Of a stretch of 10,292 nt of DNA, positions 1 to 5,280 are shown piece by piece. The position numbers and the translations under genes were made by a program. Within the stretch, counting starts at the first letter, position 1. Each line of letters begins with the position of its first letter. The notes beneath the pieces are model-generated. The model was not told the origin of the DNA and ran no database searches. It was given only the letters and a program-made list of their open reading frames with translations. This stretch comes from an uncultured Bacteroidota bacterium (lineage in GTDB: Bacteria > Bacteroidota > Bacteroidia > Chitinophagales > Chitinophagaceae). The stretch is taken from NCBI GenBank assembly GCA_903913355.1, contig CAIWKU010000512.1, positions 1 through 10,292 on the forward strand, written 5' to 3'.

Positions 1-35
1 AGCCAAAAGCCAAAAGCCAAAAGCCAAAAGCCAAC
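1..35. repeat. GCCAAAA 7-bp tandem repeat, about 5 units, cut by the window edge
   Basis: Four exact copies of GCCAAAA run from base 2 to 29, followed by a degenerate unit (GCCAAC, 30-35). Base 1 looks like the last A of an earlier unit, so the array probably continues to the left. It ends six bases before the ATG of the oxidoreductase gene, so it occupies that gene's leader or promoter. Simple heptamer arrays of this kind occur between genes in Bacteroidota. A change in copy number by slippage could alter promoter spacing, but that is only inference. Confidence 0.9.
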
Positions 36-41
36 ATTCCC

Positions 42-1118
42 ATGACCCAACAACCAAAAAATATCGACTACCTAATCATCGGCCAGGGAATTACGGGCAG
101 CTTTCTCAGCAGGGATTTGTATCGGGCTGGAAAAAAAATATTGGTGATTGATGAGAACCAGCCATTTTCTTCATCGAAAGTGGCCAGCGGTGTTATCAAC
201 CCGATTACCGGGAGAAGAATGGTGAGGACCTGGGAGATTGAGAAAGTAATGCCTTTCGCAGTAAAAGCGTATACTGATTTTGGAAATGAATTGGGGGTTG
301 ATTTGGTTGAGCAATGTAATATCCTGGATTTTCATCCGACTCCGCAAATGGTATTGGCTTTTGCGGAAAGACAGCCTATAGAAAAAGAGTACCTGCGTTT
401 TCCAGAGAATACAGATCAATGGAAACAATATTTTACTTATGATTTTAGCATTGGGGAAATTAATCCCTGCTGGCTGATTGATATCAATTTACTTCTTAAG
501 AAATGGCGGCAAAAATTATCAGAAAAAGGATTATTGTTTGAAGAAAGATTTCATTTGGAAGATTGTACCATTTCGAATGAGCAGGTGATCTATAAAAATA
601 TCATCGCCGATAAAATTATTTTTTGTGATGGTGTTGCCGGTTTTAGTAATCCTTATTTTCAAATGCTACCCTATGCGCGGAACAAAGGTCAGGCTATCAT
701 AGCCAAAGTACCCGGATTACCCCGAAACCATATTTTCAAACAGGGAATCAATATTGTTCCCTGGCAGGAGGATTTGTTTTGGATTGGCTCCACCTATGAA
801 TGGGATTTTACTGATATACAACCCAGTCCCGATTTTCGTAAAAAAGTGGAGTACCAATTGCATCAATGGTTAAAACTACCTTTTGACATAGTGGATCATA
901 TTGCATCGGAAAGACCAGCCAATATGGAGCGCCGACCATTTGTAGGTTTGCATCCTGTAATGGAATCTGTAGGTATTTTTAATGGCATGGGTACAAAGGG
1001 ATGTTCTCTGACCCCTTATTTCTCACATGAGTTTGCAAATTACCTGGTCAATGGTTCCTCACTAACTCCCCAGGTTGATGTAAGGAGGTTTTCCAAAATT
1101 TTGAGCGGCAGGAAATAG
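42..1118 (+). CDS. FAD-dependent oxidoreductase, DAO (D-amino-acid oxidase) superfamily
   Basis: This is a 358-residue protein with an N-terminal Rossmann FAD-binding fold. A beta strand (YLIIGQGITGS, residues 10-20) carries the GxGxxG dinucleotide motif at G14, G16 and G19, and the second strand ends in an acidic residue (ILVIDEN, D37) that normally contacts the FAD ribose. A segment at about 43-59 (SSSKVASGVINPITGRR) fits the second FAD contact of the DAO fold. Near the C-terminus GMGTKGCSLTPYF (315-327) matches the glycine-rich closing motif of this superfamily (PF01266), whose members include glycine oxidase ThiO, D-amino-acid dehydrogenases and the oxidase half of MnmC. It has no signal peptide and is probably cytosolic. 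The length is normal and the frame intact. The substrate cannot be read from the sequence; the thiO and MnmC-like labels are not justified because no thi or tRNA-modification genes flank it. The ATG at 42 is chosen because the FAD strand begins only about nine residues later. Confidence 0.85.
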   Translation: MTQQPKNIDYLIIGQGITGSFLSRDLYRAGKKILVIDENQPFSSSKVASGVINPITGRRMVRTWEIEKVMPFAVKAYTDFGNELGVDLVEQCNILDFHPTPQMVLAFAERQPIEKEYLRFPENTDQWKQYFTYDFSIGEINPCWLIDINLLLKKWRQKLSEKGLLFEERFHLEDCTISNEQVIYKNIIADKIIFCDGVAGFSNPYFQMLPYARNKGQAIIAKVPGLPRNHIFKQGINIVPWQEDLFWIGSTYEWDFTDIQPSPDFRKKVEYQLHQWLKLPFDIVDHIASERPANMERRPFVGLHPVMESVGIFNGMGTKGCSLTPYFSHEFANYLVNGSSLTPQVDVRRFSKILSGRK

Positions 1119-1177
1119 TGTTTTCCTTATTTTTAGTCAGTTGACATCTCAAATTAACCAGCTACTAAATAATCATC

Positions 1178-1594
1178 ATGGCTACAAAATCTCCTGCACC
1201 TACGGAAACTGCTTATAGTATTCCGCTCAGTTACCGTAAAATGGAAAACCTGCATATCGTGTTTTGGTTGCTTAAGGATATCTCTTGGTGTATGGTATGG
1301 CGCCCACTGGGCATTGCCATGATTTTCCCAACCCTGATTATTTCTATTGTGATTGCATGGAGAACCCGGCAATTTGTTTCTGAACTCTGCCACAATGTTG
1401 CAATAACCATCTGGATCAGCGCCAACTCTTATTGGATGATCAGTGAATTTGCCGGTTTTGATACAAAACCTTTGTTCACCCATTATACCTATAAACACCT
1501 GGCTATTATACCTTTTGGCATAGGTTTACTGATTCTGGCCTTCTATTATGTATACTGGAAGCCCTTACATAAAAACGAACTTGAAACCATGTAG
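1178..1594 (+). CDS. small four-helix integral membrane protein, function unknown
   Basis: I do not recognise this 138-residue family. Hydrophobic stretches suggest four membrane helices at about residues 24-41, 44-62, 72-91 and 107-127, with a short polar N-terminus (about 20 residues) and a charged C-terminus (WKPLHKNELETM). The third helix region contains a polar and aromatic-rich string, CHNVAITIWISANSYWM (71-87), which looks too specific to be a plain anchor and may be the family signature; a His and Asn inside a helix boundary could bind a cofactor or metal, but that is speculation. It starts 59 bases after the oxidoreductase stop on the same strand with no terminator-like hairpin between them, so co-transcription is possible. 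There is no Shine-Dalgarno sequence, as is usual in this phylum. Codon use resembles the neighbours. It reads as a real gene because the frame is intact and the hydrophobic pattern regular. Confidence 0.75.
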   Translation: MATKSPAPTETAYSIPLSYRKMENLHIVFWLLKDISWCMVWRPLGIAMIFPTLIISIVIAWRTRQFVSELCHNVAITIWISANSYWMISEFAGFDTKPLFTHYTYKHLAIIPFGIGLLILAFYYVYWKPLHKNELETM

Positions 1595-1981
1595 CAAAAA
1601 ATTGCAAAAAAATTTGTTTTTACCGCTCATCAGATAGCATTTACCACTGGTGAAACCGCAAGTCCCGTTTAACCCTGTTAGCCTTTTTAATGCGCTACCG
1701 ATAGATATATCTTTATGGGATCAAAGTAAATGGAGCCTCGCTCCCATGTAATATGAACCTTTTGCTCGACTACCTGCTCTTTCGTTTTCGCCAGCATATT
1801 AAACCACCGGGCTTTTAACCCTTTTGTTCCGTAAACATTCAGATAAAGATATTTTTCGTTAATCGTAATCAATGAAATTACCTTCGGGTATTCTGATTAC
1901 ATTCACGATAATATTTATCTTTCAGTCATCCGCAAATAAGCGGTAACGGAACCGTATTAACCATTTTGAAATTACCTATTT
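1595..1981. other. 387-base spacer without a convincing gene
   Basis: This stretch separates the membrane-protein gene from the lipoprotein operon. It begins with an A/T-rich run (1598-1622), possibly a weak termination zone for the upstream gene but without a clear stem. I looked for tRNA-like cloverleaf features and found none. The only open frame of note is a minus-strand one (see 1687-1872). The promoter of the downstream operon should lie in the last 100 bases; the best -7-like string is TATCTTTC at 1916-1923, one base away from TAnnTTTG, with no clear -33 TTG at the proper distance. Confidence 0.6.
1687..1872 (-). CDS. doubtful small ORF (about 61 codons, TTG start) or gene remnant
   Basis: A minus-strand frame opens after a stop at 1897-1899 and runs to a TAA at 1687-1689. 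It has no ATG near its beginning; TTG at 1872 is the first plausible start. The predicted peptide has a balanced, protein-like composition (for example KARWFNMLAKTKEQVVEQK and HITWERGSIYFDPIKIYL) and codon use not unlike the neighbouring genes, so it may be a real small protein or the 3' part of a decayed gene. I see no recognisable domain, no promoter and no ribosome site. It lies alone in the long spacer, on the strand opposite to both neighbours. Chance remains a fair explanation. Confidence 0.25.
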   Translation of the reverse strand: MITINEKYLYLNVYGTKGLKARWFNMLAKTKEQVVEQKVHITWERGSIYFDPIKIYLSVAH

Positions 1982-2323
1982 ATGAATAAAAACATGAAAC
2001 CTATCGTATTAGCGATACTGGGAGCCGCCGCTTTATTTTTTCTTTTTTCCTGCGAAGACAAGCAGAATGAAGACATTACACAATCAGTCAATAAATCAGG
2101 ATCGATTGAAACAGCTGTTCAGGTTGAACACCTGGATAGTCTGCACGATGTATTAATCACATCGCATAAAGTTTGGGCTGATAACCATGAAGTAAAAACT
2201 ATTTTTTACAGGGATACATTACCCTCTCTCGGAAAAATAAATACAACTGCAGAAAATGCAGATGGTGATACCAAAAATGTGCATGTGAAAAAAGATTATG
2301 AGATTTTTATCACAGTAAAGTAA
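1982..2323 (+). CDS. small lipoprotein, first gene of the YgiB/YgiC-like operon
   Basis: This is a 113-residue protein with an N-terminal lipoprotein signal: positive residues (K3, K6), a hydrophobic core (residues 7-22) and a lipobox-like LFSC ending at Cys24, followed by E25 and D26. The mature part is about 90 residues, hydrophilic and acidic in its first half, with a C-terminal region (about 60-113) likely to form beta strands (VKTIFYRDTLPSL; HVKKDYEIFITVK). No catalytic motif is visible and I do not recognise the family. ATG at 1982 is used; an in-frame ATG at residue 5 would also leave a complete signal. Its stop lies 11 bases before the next lipoprotein gene, which points to one transcript with the Gly/Tyr-rich lipoprotein and the ATP-grasp ligase. 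By inference it acts at the cell envelope together with them. Confidence 0.75.
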   Translation: MNKNMKPIVLAILGAAALFFLFSCEDKQNEDITQSVNKSGSIETAVQVEHLDSLHDVLITSHKVWADNHEVKTIFYRDTLPSLGKINTTAENADGDTKNVHVKKDYEIFITVK

Positions 2324-2334
2324 AACAAGAACAG

Positions 2335-2679
2335 ATGAAAAAATCCAAATATATTGAACTGGTATTGATCACCGCAGCGTTGGCTGCCTGTAATACACCG
2401 AAAAAAGATTGGGAAGAAAATAACCAGGTACACTTAAGAAGTGATACCACTGCACCCTATACAACGGTTCATCATTATTATGGTGGCGGCGGCATGGGTA
2501 ATGCCCTTCTCTGGTACTATGCTTTCCGACCCTATGGTAATTATTATAATGGCGGTTACCAAAGAGCCGGATACTATTCCGGTGGAATCAGTGCCTTCTC
2601 TAACCTGGGTACCAATGGATTCAAAACGGCCGTGAGTCGTGGTGGATTTGGGAGAAGTGGTTTTAGTGTAAGCAGCTAG
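2335..2679 (+). CDS. Gly/Tyr-rich small lipoprotein, YgiB-like
   Basis: This 114-residue protein has a short lipoprotein signal with a clean lipobox (LAAC, Cys19). The mature part is unusual: a short polar segment to about residue 45, then a Gly/Tyr/aromatic-rich tract (HHYYGGGG at 46-53, with many YY and GG pairs to about residue 84), ending in SRGGFGRSGFSVSS, with RGGFG at 102-106. The same RGGFG string close to the C-terminus is, as I recall, a hallmark of E. coli YgiB (DUF1190/UPF0441), also a lipoprotein and encoded directly upstream of ygiC, the glutathionylspermidine-synthase-like gene. Here too the next gene, 51 bases downstream, is a YgiC-type ligase. The identification therefore rests on architecture, the C-terminal motif and position, not on full-length similarity; YgiB is about twice as long. 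The role is unknown; it may be a partner or substrate of the ligase. Confidence 0.7.
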   Translation: MKKSKYIELVLITAALAACNTPKKDWEENNQVHLRSDTTAPYTTVHHYYGGGGMGNALLWYYAFRPYGNYYNGGYQRAGYYSGGISAFSNLGTNGFKTAVSRGGFGRSGFSVSS

Positions 2680-2730
2680 ATACACTAAGTTCCCACTATT
2701 ATTTAATTGATTTCTTAATGAAAGTATCAC

Positions 2731-3861
2731 ATGAAAAGAATAACCACTGTCCCCAGGAATAACTGGCAATCGGCAGTAGAAGCTTTGGGTTTTGGATTTC
2801 ATACTACAACGGTTCCTTATTGGGATGAGTCTGTTTATTATGAAATGGAAATGAATGAAATTCTGTTTATTGAAAAAGCCACCGCTGAACTCTGGGATCT
2901 TTGTCTCGGTGCTGTTCAACATGTAATAGATAATCACCTGTATTCCCAATTTGGTATCCCTGAATGGGTGATACCACAAATAGAAAATAGCTGGAATAAT
3001 GACCACCCTGCTATTTATGGTCGGTTTGATCTTTGCTATAAAAACGGACAGGTAAAACTACTCGAATTCAATGCCGATACACCTACCAGCTTATATGAAG
3101 CGGGGATTGTACAATGGTTCTGGTTACAGGATTTTGATAAGACAAAGGATCAATTCAATAGTATCCATGAAAAGCTGATTGCTTATTGGAAATACTTACA
3201 GAATTATTTGCATGCCGGACCAGTTCATTTTAGTTGTTTGAAAGAAACGCTGGAAGACCTTACCAATACCGAGTATATACGGGATTGTGCGATACAGGCC
3301 GGACTTGAAACAAAACTCTTGTTTATAGATGATATTGGTTGGGATTCGGTCAATAACCAGTTCCTTGACCTGGAAGATCAACCCGTAAAAAATATATTCA
3401 AACTCTATCCCTGGGAATGGCTGGTAAATGATGATTTCGGAAAAAATATTCCGAATGATGTTAACCAGGCATTCTGGATTGAGCCTGCCTGGAAGATGAT
3501 GTTATCCAACAAAGCCATCTTACCCATACTCTGGGAATTATACCCGGATTGTCCTTATCTATTACCTGCGTATTTTGAAGAAGGTAAATTAACCGACTAT
3601 GTCAAGAAACCCATCCTCTCCCGAGAAGGCGCCAATATTGATATGGTCATGAAAAATATTTCTCTCCAGAAAACAGAAGGAAGTTATGGAGCAGAAGGAT
3701 ATATCTACCAGGATCTATTTACCCTTCCCAATTATTCCAACCATTATCCTGTAATCGGCAGCTGGGTAATCGGACAACAACCCGCTGGCATAGGCATTAG
3801 AGAATCAGATAGTTTGATTACGGATAATGTGAGCAGGTTTGTGCCACATGTAATTAGTTAA
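2731..3861 (+). CDS. glutathionylspermidine synthase-type ATP-grasp ligase (YgiC/YjfC family)
   Basis: The 376-residue protein matches the GSP_synth family (PF03738), the ATP-grasp synthetase domain of E. coli Gss and of the stand-alone proteins YgiC and YjfC (about 386 residues). Recognisable blocks are YGRFDLCY (about 94-101), the highly conserved LLEFNADTPTSLYEAG (about 110-125) including the acidic and Asn residues typical of the active site, KKPILSREGANI (292-303) in the nucleotide-binding region, and the C-terminal part with GAEGYIYQDL and VIGSWVIGQQPAGIGIRES. Gss also has an N-terminal amidase (CHAP) domain; it is absent here. Members with characterised activity form an amide bond between the glycine carboxylate of glutathione and spermidine; the real substrate of YgiC-type proteins is not established, and the function is inferred from family. 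There is no signal peptide, so it should be cytosolic while its two operon partners are lipoproteins. The gene ends inside one arm of a long inverted repeat. Confidence 0.9.
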   Translation: MKRITTVPRNNWQSAVEALGFGFHTTTVPYWDESVYYEMEMNEILFIEKATAELWDLCLGAVQHVIDNHLYSQFGIPEWVIPQIENSWNNDHPAIYGRFDLCYKNGQVKLLEFNADTPTSLYEAGIVQWFWLQDFDKTKDQFNSIHEKLIAYWKYLQNYLHAGPVHFSCLKETLEDLTNTEYIRDCAIQAGLETKLLFIDDIGWDSVNNQFLDLEDQPVKNIFKLYPWEWLVNDDFGKNIPNDVNQAFWIEPAWKMMLSNKAILPILWELYPDCPYLLPAYFEEGKLTDYVKKPILSREGANIDMVMKNISLQKTEGSYGAEGYIYQDLFTLPNYSNHYPVIGSWVIGQQPAGIGIRESDSLITDNVSRFVPHVIS

Positions 3862-3979
3862 TTTGAAAATGTGGCAATTTGAAAATTTGAAAATTTTTTG
3901 TCAGTGTTTCATATTAGAAATGAAGTAATACTAATGTAGAAATCATAACCATTTTCAAATTGCCATATTTTCAAATTAA
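3858..3979. repeat. long inverted repeat between convergent genes, probable bidirectional terminator
   Basis: Two 29-base arms, 3858-3886 and 3951-3979, are reverse complements with a single mismatch (G3871 against A3966) and are separated by 64 bases. Each arm is itself built of repeated TTTGAAAAT-like words around a GTGGC/ATGGC core; extra copies extend the left arm (to about 3895). The TAA stop of the ATP-grasp gene (3859-3861) and the stop of the transporter gene (3976-3978 on the minus strand) both lie inside the arms. A transcript from either side could fold into a long A/U-rich hairpin. Its place between converging genes suggests a terminator. The words also look like a dispersed intergenic repeat family, which cannot be tested within one window. 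Confidence 0.75.
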
Positions 3980-5118
3980 AAAGTTTTCACTCTCGCCGCA
4001 AGCAAAGTAGTCCCAAATCCTAAAACCGCTATCAGTGTGAATGACCAGCGGAGGCTGAAGGCCTGGGCGATCAGGCCGATTAATGGGGGACCCATCAGGA
4101 ATCCGAAAAAACCAATGGTGGATACGGCTGCGAGGGCCATTCCGGGCGACATAGTTTTGGATTTTCCTGCAGCACTATACACAAGGGGGATTACTGAGGA
4201 TACTCCGAAACCAACAAATAGAAAGCCGATTGTGGCAAGTATAATGGTTGGAAAGAGAACAGCAATCAATAATCCGGTTGTGATAAGTATGCCACTTGCT
4301 TCCAATACTTTACGGCTGCCGAATCTGGTAACCATAAAATCGCCGATAAATCTGCCGGAAGCCATGGTGCCCATAAAAGCAGCATAGCCTAGGGTTATCA
4401 GTTCTTTGGGGGCTGCGACTACTTTTTGGAAATAAACCCCACTCCAATCAAACATGGTTCCTTCGCATACCATACAGCTGAATGCGATCAGTCCAAGTTT
4501 CATTAACGCACTATCTGGTCTTACAAAAACCTGTTGACTCTCATGTCCATGATCTTTTGCGAGAGCAAAACGTTGAATGGATACTAATAAAACAAGACAG
4601 GCAAGCCAGATAATCGCAAAATGATAGAAAGGTGAAAGGTCTTTGGATACCAGGAAAGTACCAATGGCTGCACCTGTAAAACCGGCCATACTCCAGATAC
4701 CATGAAATGTAGCCATGATAGAACGACCATAGGATGCCTGCACACCAATTGCCTGTGTATTTACAGAGATATTACAGAGGTTTCCAAATAATCCAAATAC
4801 TAATAATACAGAAACCAATTGCCAGATACTAACGGTTGTACCAATCAGTATCAAAATCAATGGATAACAGGTGACTGCGATGGTAACCATCTGTTTACTA
4901 CCATATTTTGCTACTAACCAGCCTGAAAGGGGTAAACTGATCATAGAACCCACTGGTAATGCAAATAAAACGCCCCCCAAAGCTGCATCACTTAAATGTA
5001 GTTTCGCTTTGATATCCGGGATACGGCTTGCCCAGCTGGCAAAACTGATTCCGGCAATGAAAAAAAAGCAGGCTACCGCTATTCGGTTGGCTTTTTTAGA
5101 AACCGGCTGATTCGTCAT
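3976..5118 (-). CDS. MFS transporter, YbjJ-like
   Basis: This is a 380-residue, highly hydrophobic protein with the pattern of 12 membrane helices of the major facilitator superfamily. The N-terminal part (residues 12-77: ASWASRIPDIKAKL, LSDAALGGVLFALPVGSMIS, SGWLVAKYGSKQM) closely resembles E. coli YbjJ and related members; SGWLVAKYGSKQM is the loop 2-3 motif A equivalent. After a short cytoplasmic loop (about residues 190-200, with KDHGHESQQ) the second half repeats the fold, with GRFIGDFMVTRFGSRKV as the matching loop 8-9 motif. It acts in the inner membrane as a secondary transporter; the substrate cannot be told from sequence. The start at 5118 places the first helix about 12 residues in, as usual. 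The gene is transcribed alone, convergent with the ATP-grasp gene and divergent from aspS. Confidence 0.88.
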   Translation of the reverse strand: MTNQPVSKKANRIAVACFFFIAGISFASWASRIPDIKAKLHLSDAALGGVLFALPVGSMISLPLSGWLVAKYGSKQMVTIAVTCYPLILILIGTTVSIWQLVSVLLVFGLFGNLCNISVNTQAIGVQASYGRSIMATFHGIWSMAGFTGAAIGTFLVSKDLSPFYHFAIIWLACLVLLVSIQRFALAKDHGHESQQVFVRPDSALMKLGLIAFSCMVCEGTMFDWSGVYFQKVVAAPKELITLGYAAFMGTMASGRFIGDFMVTRFGSRKVLEASGILITTGLLIAVLFPTIILATIGFLFVGFGVSSVIPLVYSAAGKSKTMSPGMALAAVSTIGFFGFLMGPPLIGLIAQAFSLRWSFTLIAVLGFGTTLLAARVKTF

Positions 5119-5123
5119 AGATA

Positions 5124-5131
5124 CAAATATG
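5124..5131 (-). promoter_or_regulatory. possible -7 box of the MFS gene
   Basis: On the minus strand the string CATATTTG ends five bases before the ATG at 5118. It differs from the Bacteroidota -7 consensus TAnnTTTG only at the first base. No -33 TTG is visible at the normal 17-23 base distance. If used, transcription would start at or just before the ATG, giving an almost leaderless mRNA. Confidence 0.35.
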
Positions 5132-5203
5132 AACCAAATTCAGAGTTTTTCACCCTTTTCCTTGCCAAAATGATCCAAATAAAGCCGCTTGGGCCAATTC
5201 ATT

Positions 5204-5211
5204 TATATTTG
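5204..5211 (+). promoter_or_regulatory. -7 box TATATTTG of aspS
   Basis: TATATTTG is an exact match to the Bacteroidota -7 consensus TAnnTTTG. It lies 69 bases upstream of the chosen aspS ATG. There is no TTG at the ideal -33 distance (the nearest is at 5189-5191, too close). A start site about four to six bases downstream would be at 5215-5217, the first bases of the leader hairpin. Confidence 0.5.
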
Positions 5212-5214
5212 CCG

Positions 5215-5255
5215 CCGGAAGGCCAACCATCAGAAACAGATGGTTGGCCTTCCGG
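5215..5255 (+). other. perfect 17-bp hairpin at the 5' end of the aspS leader
   Basis: The left arm CCGGAAGGCCAACCATC (5215-5231) and right arm GATGGTTGGCCTTCCGG (5239-5255) are exact reverse complements around a 7-base loop (AGAAACA). The stem is GC-rich compared with its surroundings. Neither side has a T-run, so it is not a standard intrinsic terminator, and the place between two divergent genes does not call for one. Given the -7 box at 5204-5211, the aspS transcript would begin with this hairpin, 25 bases ahead of the start codon. It could protect the 5' end of the mRNA, or take part in control of aspS. Confidence 0.8.
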
Positions 5256-5280
5256 ATTAACTATTGAAATCAGAAATCGT

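Noticed and set aside
1154..1498. Minus-strand open frame of 114 codons
   Set aside because: It lies opposite the four-helix membrane protein, whose regular hydrophobic pattern is the better explanation.
1595..1700. Possible small RNA or tRNA in the spacer
   Set aside because: No cloverleaf arms, no T-loop-like sequence and no convincing hairpin followed by a T-run.
2434..3006. 190-codon open frame on the minus strand
   Set aside because: It lies opposite the YgiB-like lipoprotein and the start of the ATP-grasp gene, both well supported; its peptide has no recognisable domain.
4037..5110. Plus-strand open frames of 116 and 79 codons
   Set aside because: They are antisense to the MFS transporter and have low-information, Pro/Ala/Thr-rich composition typical of the complement of membrane-protein codons.
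5170..5280. Extended N-terminus of aspS from an ATG at 5170
   Set aside because: It would translate the -7 box and the perfect hairpin, gives a sequence unlike any AspRS, and the typical start MYRSHTCGEL is at 5281.
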